DNA of 64,000 nucleotides from Branchipolynoe longqiensis (lineage: Eukaryota; Annelida; Polychaeta; Phyllodocida; Polynoidae), in the NCBI GenBank assembly GCA_030323885.1, contig CM059189.1, forward strand, positions 48,243,015-48,307,014, written 5' to 3'. The position numbers were made by a program, and so were the translations under genes. Below are positions 20,555 to 31,776 of the stretch, piece by piece (the first letter of the stretch is position 1; each line of letters opens with the position of its first letter). The notes under the pieces were generated by a model. That model had not been told where the DNA came from, searched no databases, and was given only the letters and a program-made list of their open reading frames with translations.

Positions 20555-20705
20555 TCATAGGTCACAAATGTGACTGGAATGTTATTATCGGTCACAAATG
20601 TGACTGAAGTGTTATTATCGGTCACAAATGTGACTGAAGTGTTATTATCGGTCACAAATGTGACTGGAGTGTTATTATCGGTCACAAATGTGACTGGAGT
20701 CTTCG
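20555..20705. repeat. 30-bp array on the RNase H motif, right part
   Basis: About five units of GGTCACAAATGTGACTGGAG plus TGTTATTATC, the same unit and phase as the array at 17362. The two parts were one array before DIRS-B inserted. Confidence 0.9.
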
Positions 20706-21020
20706 CCACAGCCTGAAACCACTGGTAAGCTGCCCCAACCACAGCCCACATCTCGGGACATGAGGCCCATGATGCCATCAAACTTGTACATAGCCATTAA
20801 ATTTGTCCAAGAAATTCACCTACCAAAGGATTTCCTCCCAAAATTCATTATTAAGCCGCGTTTTATAATATGGCTTCCTCAACTTACGTACCGCTTCATA
20901 AATGAGCGGCCACTGTGGACGATGGTTAAACAATGTGACACCCTGCCCCATAGTCTCTCCCACACCTTTCGAGTAGCTTTTTTCCTATCCACAAACTGCA
21001 ACAGATTATAATATTACTGG
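20706..21020 (-). pseudogene. DIRS-A RT-RNase H connection and RNase H start
   Basis: The minus strand reads LLQFVDRKKATRKVWERLWG, then VSHCLTIVHSGRSFMKR, typical of the RT-RNase H connection in DIRS and Gypsy elements. After stops and frame changes comes PEMWAVVGAAYQWFQAV, the RNase H segment that precedes the TDN motif. Confidence 0.7.
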
Positions 21021-21740
21021 ATGCTCGGCTGCATGAAGACTAGATAATACCACAGAACTCTTCCCCTTCACTTCACCTGTGATGCAATCATCCTAAATCA
21101 ATATAATCAACTCTGGAACCAGTACTTAAAAGAGAAAGGAAAACAAGTCACACAGATGAACAGTGAATAAATTGTGCTTTATTGGCATCAACCCCTGTCC
21201 ACCTACATGTGACCTATCACCTTCACTCCTTACCTGTTGTCCACACTATGTCTCATTACCTTACTTCTATATAGGAAGCAGTGCCTACAGCCCTTGGAAC
21301 TGGGGTCCCTTGGGTGTTGCACTCAACTCAATTTGGAATATGACAACCCCCAGTAGGGGTGGCTGTCACTCAACCCAGCTGTGGGTGGTGCACTCTATGC
21401 ATATGCAGATTAGGCTGGTGGATCAGCCCAGTGGTCATGGGAGGACAGGTGGCTGCAACAGTTACAGAGATATATATATATATATATATTCAAAATGTCC
21501 TTTTTCTCCAATTGCATTCTTTATGAATACATAGAGAGACATTTCATCACCTTAACTGTTTCTCATATAACCCATTTCTTAATTAACTAACATAGATTTC
21601 ACACCATTCATTATCATGTACAATGGGAGTGGGATTCAATTGCTTTTAGTTTACATAACCTTGTTCCCACTCCGTCGTCCAAGACTAATAATGCTCTCTG
21701 CCAATATATAATTCTTAACCGAAAATCCATATATTTTTAC
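21011..21740. mobile_element. Interspersed repeat R1, copy 1
   Basis: Shares several blocks with 29461-30628: TGTGCTTTATTGGCATCAAC, GTGACCTATCACC, AAATGTCCTTTTTCTC and the end CCGAAAATCCATATATTTTT. No coding frame or terminal repeat found. It separates two parts of DIRS-A. Class unknown. Confidence 0.6.
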
Positions 21741-22660
21741 AAGATGGTTCTTCAACTTAATGAGTTTGTCTGGTGGTAATCTGAGTTGTAATCTAATTGG
21801 ATCAATTAGTTAACGAGTTTGTCAGGTGGTAATCTGAGTTGTAATCTAATTGGATCAATTACTTAATGAGTTTGTCAGGTGGTAATCTGAGTTGTAATCT
21901 AATTGGATCAATTAGTTAACGAGTTTGTCAGGTGGTAATCTGAGTTGTAATCTAATTGGATCAATTACTTAACGAGTTTGTCAGGTGGTAATCTGAGTTC
22001 TAATCTAATTGGATCAATTACTTAACGAGTTTGTCAGGTGGTAATCTGAGTTCTAATCTAATTGGATCAATTACTTAACGAGTTTGTCAGGTGGTAATCT
22101 GAGTTGTAATCTAATTGGATCAATTACTTAACGAGTTTGTCAGGTGGTAATCTGAGTTCTAATCTAATTGGATCAATTACTTAACGAGTTTGTCAGGTGG
22201 TAATCTGAGTTGTAATCTAATTGGATCAATTACTTAACGAGTTTGTCAGGTGGTAATCTGAGTTCTAATCTAATTGGATCAATTACTTAACGAGTTTGTC
22301 AGGTGGTAATCTGAGTTGTAATCTAATTGGATCAATTACTTAATGAGTTTGTCAGGTGGTAATCTGAGTTCTAATCTAATTGGATCAATTACTTAACGAG
22401 TTTGTCAGGTGGTAATCTGAGTTGTAATCTAATTGGATCAATTACTTAACGAGTTTGTCAGGTGGTAATCTGAGTTCTAATCTAATTGGATCAATTACTT
22501 AACGAGTTTGTCAGGTGGTAATCTGAGTTGTAATCTAATTGGATCAATTACTTAATGAGTTTGTCAGGTGGTAATCTGAGTTGTAATCTAATTGGATCAA
22601 TTACTTAACGAGTTTGTCAGGTGGTAATCTGAGTTGTAATCTAATTGGATTAATTTCTAT
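21741..22660. repeat. 53-bp array, about 17 copies, in DIRS-A RT
   Basis: Unit AACGAGTTTGTCAGGTGGTA, ATCTGAGTTGTAATCTAATT, GGATCAATTACTT. The minus-strand translation of the innermost unit is NPIRLQLRLPPDKLVK, which continues the RT coding frame from 22936. The array is thus an expansion of RT coding DNA; 53 is not divisible by three, so the frame is lost. Confidence 0.92.
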
Positions 22661-23010
22661 CCCCAGAAAACGAGTGCACTGCCTAGGAGCAGTCAATGTT
22701 GGGAAACTAATATAAAACCCAAGATGCCTCAGCGTTGCGATAATAATTCTCAGACTAATACTGCACTTCTCCAATGACCCCTCAACCACCGCAAAGTCGT
22801 CCAAGTAATTAGTCACTCGGTCTACCCTAACCCTAACCCTAACGCTAACCACTGCAAAGTCGTCCAAGTAATTAGTCACTTGGTCTACCCTAACCCTAAC
22901 CCTAACCACCGCAAAATCATCCAAGTAATTAGTCACTCAGTCTACCCTAACCCTAACCCTAACCCTAACCACCGCAAAGTCGTCCAAGTAATTAGTCATT
23001 CGGTCTACCC
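22601..23010 (-). pseudogene. DIRS-A RT catalytic region with repeated YLDD
   Basis: The minus strand has four copies of TNYLDDFAVV (RT catalytic box), at about 22975-23000, 22911-22940, 22855-22880 and 22791-22818. The first three are each followed by VRVRVRVD-type residues encoded by (TTAGGG)n. The last copy runs on into EGSLEKCSISLRIIIATLRH and FLGIEINPIRLQLRLPPD, the normal RT palm and thumb sequence. Confidence 0.75.
22788..23010. repeat. 57-63 bp array containing (CCCTAA)2-4
   Basis: Four copies of GCAAAGTCGTCCAAGTAATT and AGTCACTCGGTCTA, separated by CCCTAACCCTAACC runs. The runs match the common animal telomere unit TTAGGG on the minus strand. Confidence 0.9.
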
Positions 23011-23229
23011 CCTCCCGCACGCCGCATCGCATGACAAAATCCGAAACCTTACTAAAAACGCATGGGCTCGAAGCGAGCCCCATACAAAGTCAGTTATCCA
23101 CATAGAACTGAGAGCCTTCCCCAAAATCTCACCTAATGCCTTGCCTAATCCTATCGGCGGGATGTACATGCAAAACCCTATAAGCGTCTCTAATGTCTAC
23201 AATTGCTCAAAAATCATTTTGCTACATAT

Positions 23230-23640
23230 TTATTTTACTAAATCGTCCACGCTCTTGTATGAAAACCGGGAAGATACCTGGTCTACAAACTCATTAAGAG
23301 AGGGTCCCCCAGGACTACTGCGATCAACTATACCCCACCAACCCTCGCCCGAAGGCTTTGGCACAGCAAAGGCATTATGTATCCACAATGGCTTCGACGA
23401 AACCCAACTTATATATTCACTTGACAATTCTCCCGCTAGCTTTTTCAACATAAATCTAACTAGGTCTTCATCGTTCATGGTCTTATGTGGCATGTGATTA
23501 GACAATTTCACAATCTGGGTTAATTACCCCAAACCCGAAAATCGTGCCACGTAGCACATACTCCCAGTCCGGGTCCGTATCGCCCCTATAGAAGCATTCC
23601 GAAAACACTCAACATGGTTGAAACTGCGTATTGGCGCCCC
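23230..23640 (-). pseudogene. DIRS-A RT, N-terminal part
   Basis: The minus-strand frame reads GDTDPDWEYVLRGTIFGFGV, then LVRFMLKKLAGELSSEYI, NAFAVPKPSGEGWWGIVDRS and GPSLNEFVDQ. This is the pre-RT segment and RT fingers of a DIRS or Gypsy-like polymerase. Frames break before the YLDD box; about 220 bp between them is not readable. Confidence 0.7.
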
Positions 23641-23652
23641 GCCCCCACCCGG

Positions 23653-23818
23653 TGTAATATATGCTAATGAGATGCATAATGATCCAGGCATTGAGAGAGA
23701 ACAAAGGAGTATGTTAATGAGATGATGTCATGGAAAGTTTAGCCGGCAGGTCAGAGCCCTAGACGGTGAATAAAGCATTCAGTATCCAGAAGTCAAAGTG
23801 TTCAGACGTACTTTTACA
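23653..23818 (+). mobile_element. Gypsy-1 5' LTR
   Basis: TGTAATATATGCTAATGAGA at the start and GACGTACTTTTACA at the end (TG...CA). TGGTGTCAGATG follows immediately as a primer-binding-site-like sequence. Contains GAATAAAGC. The size, 166 bp, is short but consistent with small Ty3/Gypsy LTRs. No 3' LTR is seen. Confidence 0.6.
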
Positions 23819-23837
23819 TGGTGTCAGATGAGGAAGA

Positions 23838-24329
23838 ATGCCTCCCGCTAATACACTGCCGGGTCTGGGGCCGCCAGGTCAGCTTCTCATCAGCAACAAT
23901 GCGAGATCGAACTGGAAAACATGGATCAGAGCTTATGACATATACGCCATGGCGGCAGGTGTCATAATGAAGACAGAATGAATGCAATGCTGCATCTTTC
24001 TTCACATCGCTGGCAAAGAAGCACAACAAGTTTTCGCCAATATGTCCATCATGCTCGCAGACCGAGACAAGATCGGACCACTCGCAGAAGCATTCCAGAC
24101 ATATTGTCTAGGCAAGTGCAGTTTGATAATAACAAGATACAAGTTTAATTCACATAATCAAGCTACAGAAACCATGGCCACGCACATTACGGCGCTGAGA
24201 GACAAGGTAAAGGATTGTGAATATGGAACAGTTAAGGAGTTGCTGTTACGCGATCGGTTGGTTGGTGGCCTTAAGAACATTAATCTGCATAACAAATTGC
24301 TGCAAACGGCTGAGTGTGAGCATGTGTGA
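23838..24329 (+). pseudogene. Gypsy-1 gag
   Basis: Starts at ATG 23838, 19 bases after the LTR, with LGPPGQLLISNNARSNWKTW, the usual gag opening (PP...L..N...NW..W). One in-frame TGA (23979-23981) interrupts. The rest has HIAGKEAQQVFANMSI, then MATHITALRDKVKDCEYGTV and LLRDRLVGGLKN, matching Gag of Ty3/Gypsy elements. Gag packages the element RNA. Confidence 0.75.
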
Positions 24330-24499
24330 AATGAGTGAATTCAGTTAAGATCTGTTGGAGGACACCAAATCAGATGTTGAAGTTAAGGAAATAGATTTTC
24401 TTAATAAGTATGCTACTGCGCGTCCCGGTGCACCGGTGGTTCGGCGTCTGCGTCTTGGAAGTCGCCATCTTGAAATTCTGGCGGTACCGGTGCAGGGGA

Positions 24500-25055
24500 G
24501 TTCAAGGTCCGCTGTCAAAACTGCAGATACGAACACCACAGGGGAGTCTGCCCAGGGAAAGGCAAAGCTTGCATAGCCTGCAAGAAGATCGGGCAATTTG
24601 GTAAGGTCTACCGAAGCAGACTGGGCAGGGTCAGCGAAGTGACCATGGAAGATCCCAACCCTCACAATGCTGAGCAAGACCCGGATCCGGCAGAGGTCAA
24701 TGTTTTGGCAACGGATCTGTTCATTGGTGCCATCGACCACGGTGCCGAGCAAGCTGCAAAACTATGGTACGCGACCGTCCGGGTGAACGGTCATCCTGTC
24801 AAGTTCAAGCTTGACACCGGGTCGGAGGCAAACGTGCTTCCGAGGACCATCTTCGATGGAGTCACGCCGGGGTGGCTGGCGAACATCCGGTGTTCGTTGG
24901 TGACATTCTCAGGGCATTGAATCACTCCCGACAGTGAGGCATCGGTTGACATCAATGGCAGAGACTTCAGGTTCCAAGTGGTTCGGAACTGTCAGCCTAT
25001 TTTGGGGAAACAGGTGTTGAAACCGCCAGGTTCAATGCTACACAACCATTATTAG
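24500..25055 (+). pseudogene. Gypsy-1 zinc knuckle and protease
   Basis: 24500-24610 can be read as a CX2C...C..C zinc-knuckle region (GVCPGKGKACIACKKIGQFG). 24639-24920 encodes the aspartic protease start: YATVRVNGHPVKFKLDTGSE has the DTG active-site motif. A TGA at 24918-24920 breaks the frame, which continues as FRFQVVRNCQPILGKQVL. The element stops near 25055, with no RT or integrase, so it is truncated. Confidence 0.7.
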
Positions 25056-26094
25056 CGAGTAGTGACTATTTTTGACAGTGACGATAAATTCGACGTGTTT
25101 CAGTAGCATTGTAATTGAACTGTAAATTTAACGTTGTGACTAAAGACTATATTAGATTGTATTGAATATAAATGTTGACTAGGAGTTGACTTGGCTTACA
25201 TAGTTAATTTTGACGTTATGGACTAGTGCTTTGTAATTTTTATAGACAATATTGTTGACTAGTAGTGTTTTGACTTCAGTTTTAATTATTAATGTTATTC
25301 AAAATTTCAGAGAACTTTTTATTGACTTCGACTGGTAGTTGATAGGGTGTAGGTAGTGTTATTTTTTCTGCTGTCGAATTGTCATTCTTTTCATCGTTTT
25401 AGAGGTTTAAAATGATTGAAATTACTTATCGATGGTTTTTCCGACAAGAAAGTGTCAATTCTTAAGGAAATATTAGTCTTTGGCATTGGTATTTCTGTAA
25501 TATGCCATTTCTGAATCCTCATGTCGCCGGTAGATTGTTTTTGCCATTTGGACTATTTTCTGTAATTTTCTTTAACCTTGAGGTGAATGAGAGTGTAGTA
25601 ATACACTACGAGAGAGACTTTTCAATTTTCTGCTACATTACAGGCATATTTCTTGGGTTGGATACAATTCTTTGTTTTATTCCTACCGTGCTTAACGCAG
25701 CACACTGAAAATATGTGACTGGTGAGTTGAAAGTCATATTAAATTAGGTATATAAATATTGCTGAGTCTGATATGTGTGAGTGTTTGTCACATGGTTTTT
25801 GATATTAGTTTTACTGAAGACAGAGAATAGGAATGTATTAACGTGAGTAACATAAGTTAACGTAGGGAATACCGAATATTCTTGCATTTAAAAATATCGT
25901 CAGCACAGAGTATATGCAGTAAGTTGTGGTAGCGTACAGTAATTTTGTAACCTGTACGGACAGGGCATATATACTGTTGTACGCGATAGATAAACTTATT
26001 TGTGGGGATATAAACTTTGTCTGTTGTTTTTAAGTGAATGTTCATTAGCTTCACATTCTCTTTTGCATGCGGTACAGTGCATAAGTTGTTAAAA
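25056..26094. other. AT-rich stretch, no gene seen
   Basis: About 1 kb of AT-rich sequence. The best frames (25502-25708, 25857-26054) lack recognisable domains. Confidence 0.45.
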
Positions 26095-28050
26095 ATGGCT
26101 CACCATGTAGGAAAACCGTACTTCTCAGCGTGATGTTGAGTTCCCTCACAGTGCTACAAATACTGCCCTACACTGTCTCACCATTTAGGAAAACCGTACT
26201 GCTCAGCGTGATGTTGAGTTCCCTCACAGTGCAGAAAATACTGCCCTACACTGGCTCACCATGTAAGAAAACCGTACTGCTCAGCGTTATGTTGTGTTCC
26301 TCACAGTGCAACAAATACTGCCCTACACTGTCTCACCATGTAGGAAAACTGTACTGCTCAGCGTTATGTTGAGTTCCCTCACAGTGCAACAAATACTGCC
26401 CTACACTGGCTCACCATGTAGGAAAACCGTACTGCTCAGCGTTATGTTGTGTTCCTCACAGTGCAACAAATACTGCCCTACACTGTCTCACCATGTAGGA
26501 AAACTGTAGTGCTCAGCGTTATGTTGAGTTCCCTCACAGTGCAACAAATACTGCCCTACACTGTCTCACCATGTAGGAAAACCGTACTGCTCAGCATTAT
26601 GTTTAGTTCCCTCACAGTGCTACAAATACTGCCCTACACTGGCTCACCATGTAGGAAAACCGTACTGCTCAGCGTTATATTGAGTTCCCTCACAGTGCAA
26701 CAAATACTGCCCTACACGGTCTCACCATGTAGGAAAACTGTGCTGCCCAGCATTATGTTGTGTTCCCTCACAGTGCAACAAATACTGCCCTACACTGTCT
26801 CACCATGTAGGAAAACCGTACTGCTCAGCGTTATGTTAAGTTCCCTCACAGTGCAACAAATACTGCCCTACACTGTCTCACCATGTAGGAAAACTGTACT
26901 GCTCAGCATTATGTTGAGTTCCCTCACAGTGCTACAAATACTGCCCTACACTGGCACACCATGTAGGAAAACCGTACTGCTCAGCGTTATCTTGAGTTCC
27001 CTCACAGTGCAACAAATACTGCCCTACAATGTCTCACCATGTAGGAAAACCGTACTGCTCAACGTTATGTTGAGTTCCCTCACAGTGCAACAAATACTGC
27101 CCTACACTGTCTGACCATGTAGGAAAATTGTACTGCTCAGCGTTATGTTGTGTTCCCTCACAGTGCAACAAATACTGCCCTACAATGTCTCACCATGTAG
27201 GAAAACCGTACTGCTCAACGTTATGTTGAGTTCGCTCACAGTGCAACAAATACTGCCCTACACTGTCTGACCATGTAGGAAAACCGTACTGCTCAGCGTT
27301 ATGTTGAGTTCCCTCACAGTGCAACAAATACTGCCCTACACTGTCTGACCATGTAGGAAAATCGTACTGCTCAGCATTATGTTGTGTTCCCTCACAGTGC
27401 AACAAATACTGCCCTACAATGTCTCACCATGTAGGAAAACCGTACTGCTCAGCGTTATGTTGAGTTCCCTCACAGTGCAACAAATACTGCCCTACACTGT
27501 CTGACCATGTAGGAAAACCGTACTGCTCAGCGTTATGTTGAGTTCCCTCACAGTGCAACAAATACTGCCCTACACTGTCTCACCATGTAAGAAAACCGTA
27601 CTGCTCAGCCTTATGTTAAGTTCCCTCACAGTGCAACAAATACTGCCCTACACTGTCTCACCATGTAGGAAAACTGTACTGCTCAGCATTATGTTGAGTT
27701 CCCTCACAGTCCAACAAATACTGCCTTACACTGGCTCACCATGTAGGAAAACCGTACTGCTCAGCGTTATGTTGAGTTCCCTCACAGTGCAACAAATACT
27801 GCCCTACACTGTCTGACCATGTAGGAAAACCGTACTGCTCAGTGTTATGTTGTGTTCCCTCACAGTGCAACAAATACTGCCCTACACTGTGTCACCATGT
27901 AGGAAAACCGTACTGCTCAGCGTTATGTGGAGTTCCCTCACAGTGCAACAAATACTGCCTTACACTGGCTCACCATGTAGGAAAACCATACTGCTCAGCG
28001 TTATGTTGAGTTCCCTCACAGTGCTACACATACTGCCCAGCGGTACGGTG
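26095..28050. repeat. 78-bp satellite, about 25 copies
   Basis: Unit: CCATGTAGGAAAACCGTACT, GCTCAGCGTTATGTTGAGTT, CCCTCACAGTGCAACAAATA, CTGCCCTACACTGTCTCA. 78 equals 26 codons, so one frame stays open for hundreds of residues; I treat this as a by-product. Variants (GTCTGACC against GTCTCACC, GTGTTCC against GAGTTCC) recur in a pattern that suggests higher-order units near 27050-27420. Confidence 0.95.
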
Positions 28051-28349
28051 AGTTTCTTCGCAGTGCAATGACCTCTATCATATGCCGTTCGTTAAATGGA
28101 AAACGGTACCGCGCGGTGTTAAGACAAGTTCCCTCATCGCGCGCCCCCTGTAAGTGAGGCGGTTGCTAGCACAGCGTTCACCAAACGAGATCTGCGGCGA
28201 TTCATCACACAGAGGCCTCTCTCCCAGTGGTCGTGTACCTCTACCAGATAATGGTTTTTTGTGGGGATTGTTTTTTTTATAACGGAACGTGCACAAAGTA
28301 CGTCGCGCTGAAATGAGAGGAACAACCATCTTTTCTTTTCCTTTATAAT
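28051..28349. other. Diverged satellite edge, then unassigned
   Basis: 28085-28140 (GGAAAACGGTACCGCGCGGT, then AAGTTCCCTCATCGCG) is a strongly diverged satellite unit, perhaps the unique seed of the array. The rest shows no gene. Confidence 0.45.
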
Positions 28350-28609
28350 CCACCTTTTTTTAGTTTGAAGTCACTTTTATTTTGAATGGCTAACTATTGA
28401 GATATTTGAAGTGTGAACAATGTAAAATCAGTTTTGACACCATAGACTTCGACAATAATATGTTCTATTAAATTGACTTAGTATTCCCTTCTATGTGGCA
28501 ACAAATGCGTAATAAGTGTGCCAGTATCAAAGTTAGATATGTAGTATCAAAACTAGATAATTGTTTTGGCTTTGAAACTTTGATGCTTCATCGGACTATG
28601 CAGCTTTAA
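28350..28609. mobile_element. MITE-R2 copy 5, left-truncated
   Basis: Interior TTTGAAGTCACTTTTATTTT to right TIR CATCGGACTATGCAGCTTTA. Confidence 0.8.
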
Positions 28610-28851
28610 GATGAACATGTTTTATAGGAGGATGCCACGAGGCCCAACTGGTACCAACAAAAACATACCTAATGTATACATGTCCCAAAACCACAATGAC
28701 AGTAACATATGGCCATTTTTTGAGAAAATCCAACGGATCACTACCCAATGATTACTCAGCCTCGTTCTGACGCCTAATTAGGTCACCCGTGAACAGCGTC
28801 AATTACTGCCCACAGTTGGAACGCCAAAGGTAGCTTAGGGTGAAGGAGTTG

Positions 28852-29460
28852 AGCATCTCGTTATTTGGAATGTATTGCATGTCAGGCGATTGTCTATAAG
28901 CATCATGGTTAATCTGTAAGGAGAATGATCTCTATGAAACATAGACATCTAAAGACATAACACACAGGTGATTGTCTATGAGCATCATGGTTAATCTGTA
29001 ATGAGAATGATCTCTAGGAAACATAGACAACTAAACACTTAACAAACAGGCGATTGTCTATGAGCATCGTAGTTAATCTGTAAGGAGAATGATCTCTAGG
29101 AAACATAGGCAACTAAATACATAACAAACAGGCGATTGTCTATGAGCAGTATGGTTAATCTGGAAGGAGAATGATCTCTAGGAAACATAGACACCTAAAC
29201 ACATAACACACAGGCGATTGTCTATGAGCATCATGGTTAATCTGTAAGGAGAATGATCTCTAGGAAACATAGACACCTAAATACATAACACACAAAGCGA
29301 GTGTCTATGAGCATCATGATTAATCTTTAGTGAGAATGATCTCTAGGAAACATAGGCAACTAAATACATAACACACAGGCGATTGTCTATGAGCAGTATG
29401 GTTAATCTGTAAGGAGAATTATCTCTAGGAAACATAGAGACCTAAACACATAACACACAT
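28852..29460. repeat. 84-bp array, left part
   Basis: Unit CAGGCGATTGTCTATGAGCA, TCATGGTTAATCTGTAAGGA, GAATGATCTCTAGGAAACAT, AGACACCTAAATACATAACA plus CACA. About seven copies before R1 interrupts. Confidence 0.95.
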
Positions 29461-30628
29461 ATAGTATTTCTGAGTACCCGGGCCGCTCAAAGCACCAGGG
29501 AATACCATAAACTCTGCCACTTCATTTAACCTCTGATGCCGCTCTTAAACAAACCCTTAAACAAACTCAAGGAAGAAAGGGAAGACAAGTCATAAAGATT
29601 GACAGTGAAGATGTTGTGCTTTATTGGCATCAACTCCTGTTCACGTACTAGTGACCTATCACCCTCACCCTATAATATTTCTATATGCTCGGCATCAGGA
29701 ACACGAGATAATAGCATAAACTCTCCCCATTCATTTCACCTGATGCCTCCCTTAATTAAACTCCTAAACAAACTCATAAGAAAGAAAGGGAAGACAAGTC
29801 ACACAGATTGACAGTGAAGAAGTTGTGCATTATTGGCATCAACTCCTGTCAACCTGCTAGTGACCTATCACCCTCAACCCTACCTTCTGTCCACACAGAG
29901 TCTCATTACCTGTTCAATATGTCTATGAATCAGTGCCTACAGCCCATTGAACCGGGGTCCCTTGGTTGTTGCACTCAACTCAATTTAGATATATGAATTT
30001 TGGTAGCATCAGACAGAGTGTCTGGGGTCCCTGCTCAAGAGTAGATGTGTCTCACTCAAGAGCCAGGAGTAGAGTTATCTTTCCAGTGTGTCTGGAGCAG
30101 TTTCTTGAATAATTAATCTCAAAGTGAGGCTAGTGTGGTCAGAGGGCCAAGGGAGTGCAGGTGACTGGACCTCCCACAGCCAGCCAATCAGACACCCCCT
30201 ACAGACTGGTTAGTGCAACGTCCTAATATGGGGAGCTGCCACCCAACCCAGCCTGCAGGGTGTGGCCCTAAGGAATGTGGAATGGCTGGTGTGCTTGGCC
30301 ATAGGTCCGGAAGTGACAGGTAGTTGCAGACAGTTACAAATATATATATATCAAAAATGTCCTTTTTCTCTAATTGCACTCTTTATGGGTGCATAGCGGG
30401 ACATTTCATTTTCAACAATCATGTACTGTCTCTTATATACGAACATCTCTTCATAATCTCGGGCATCATGTATGCACATATATTTCACATAGCTTATATC
30501 ATGTCATAATGTGAGTGGGGTATTCATTGCTTGTCTATTACATAACCTTAGTCCCCACTCCGTCACCCAAGAATAGTAATGCTCTCTGCCAATATATAAT
30601 TCCGAACCGAAAATCCGTATATTTTTAC
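29461..30628. mobile_element. Interspersed repeat R1, copy 2
   Basis: About 1.17 kb between two parts of the 84-bp array. It contains a partial internal duplication: AGTCATAAAGATTGACAGTG with the following TTATTGGCATCAACTCCTG block occurs at about 29590 and 29795. It ends CCGAAAATCCGTATATTTTT like copy 1. No coding signal. Confidence 0.65.
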
Positions 30629-31040
30629 ACACAGGTGATTGTCTATGAGCATCATGGTTAATCTGTAATGAGAATGATCTCTTGGAAACATAGACACCTA
30701 AATACATAACACACAGGCGATTGTCTATGAGCATCATGGTTAATCTGTAACGAGAATGATCTCTAGGAAACATAGACACCTAAATACATAACACACAGGC
30801 GATTGTCTATGAGCATCATGGTTAATCTGTAAGGAGAATGATCTCTAGGAAACATAGACACCTAAATACATAACACACAAGCGATTGTCTATGAGCATCA
30901 TGGTTAATCTGTAAGGAGAATGATCTCTAGGAAACATAGACACCTAAATACATAACACACAAGCGAGTGTCTATGAGCATCATGGTTAATCTGTAAGGAG
31001 AATGATCTCTTGGAAACATAGACACCTAAATACATAAGAC
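30629..31040. repeat. 84-bp array, right part
   Basis: About five more copies of the unit seen at 28852, same orientation. Confidence 0.95.
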
Positions 31041-31559
31041 ACTGAAAGTCTTGTCATACCGCTCATGCCGCATATCTTCATTTCCCTGTTGCAGTTCCTT
31101 TTCTTTTGATCCTTTCTTCCAATTATATATATATATTATACATGAGAATCGGGAACTCTTTTAAGCAATTGGGAAACTTGATTAATTTGTATATGGCGAG
31201 AGAACTGTGTACTGAGTGGCAAGAGGGATTCAGGAATTATCCACTAATTGTATATCATTGCACACACATTAGAGTGTAATATAATTATCAACAACACAAA
31301 CGAAACCAGGAACTCAGTGTCGATGGCGCTAAGCAGAATCGTTCTTAAAAGAAACTTGTTTTCTACACCTTCTTTATATTATATTTCGCACACATTTTGT
31401 CCTCTTCTAATTAGGTATAAACCCCAAATGGAAGCCCCAACAAGTCAAAGCTGCAAAGGCACAAACTGCATCACCATGGATATGGAGATTTGTTTATCCT
31501 TCATATAAAACTCGTTCATACAGATATATGTGCACCATCTCTATTTGTGAAGTGTATGC
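31041..31559. other. Nothing recognised
   Basis: AT-rich, with a short (TA)n run near 31125. The frame at 31248-31508 has no recognisable domain. Confidence 0.4.
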
Positions 31560-31776
31560 ACACCCACTTATGCATTATCTCCATCATTCATGAATGATGA
31601 TAATCTTGGTGATTTCACTGTGTATGCGCACCCACTTATGCCGTGTTATGGGTTATCTCCATCATTCGTGAATGATGATAATCTCGGTGATTTCACTCTG
31701 TATGCACATTTACTTATGGGTTATCTCCATCATTCGTGAATGATGATAATCATGGTGACTTCACTGTATGCACACC
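31560..31776. repeat. 66-bp array, left part
   Basis: About three units of CATCATTCGTGAATGATGAT, AATCTCGGTGACTTCACTGT, ATGCACACCCACTTATGCAT, TATCTC. Continues at 33344. Confidence 0.93.

Larger units (their letters stand above)
17537..20555 (+). mobile_element. DIRS-B, GC-rich DIRS-like retrotransposon
   Basis: Order RT, RNase H, tyrosine recombinase on the + strand, about 3.0 kb. The left end has GATGCGAGACAGG and the right end the inverted TTTGTCGCGCATC, short inverted termini as in DIRS elements. Both sides abut the 30-bp array of DIRS-A, so DIRS-B inserted into that array. It is far more GC-rich than its surroundings. No capsid-type ORF or methyltransferase is seen. Confidence 0.85.
15686..23640 (-). 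mobile_element. DIRS-A, decayed DIRS-like retrotransposon
   Basis: The pieces on the minus strand follow DIRS order: RT (23640-22660), RT-RNase H connection (about 21020-20760), RNase H (20750-20555 then 17456-17234) and tyrosine recombinase (16480-15702). Foreign blocks between them are a 53-bp array, repeat R1, DIRS-B and a solo LTR. Telomere-type repeats lie within the YLDD region. The coding parts add up to less than half of the 8 kb. All frames are broken. I saw no clear terminal repeats of DIRS-A itself. Confidence 0.75.

Noticed and set aside
22788..23010. A true telomere or chromosome end
   Set aside because: Only two to four TTAGGG at a time, inside a retrotransposon, with the sequence continuing for many kb on both sides.
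25502..25708. 68-residue hydrophobic ORF as a small membrane protein
   Set aside because: No conserved motif, no splice or promoter context, AT-rich intergenic setting.
26095..28050. CRISPR-like array
   Set aside because: Units are contiguous and near-identical without variable spacers, and the DNA is animal nuclear.
26130..28071. Long frames with a 26-residue repeat (SLTVQQILPYTVSPCRKTVL)
   Set aside because: Unit length divisible by three explains them. No start context, signal or flanking gene structure; kept only as a finding to test.
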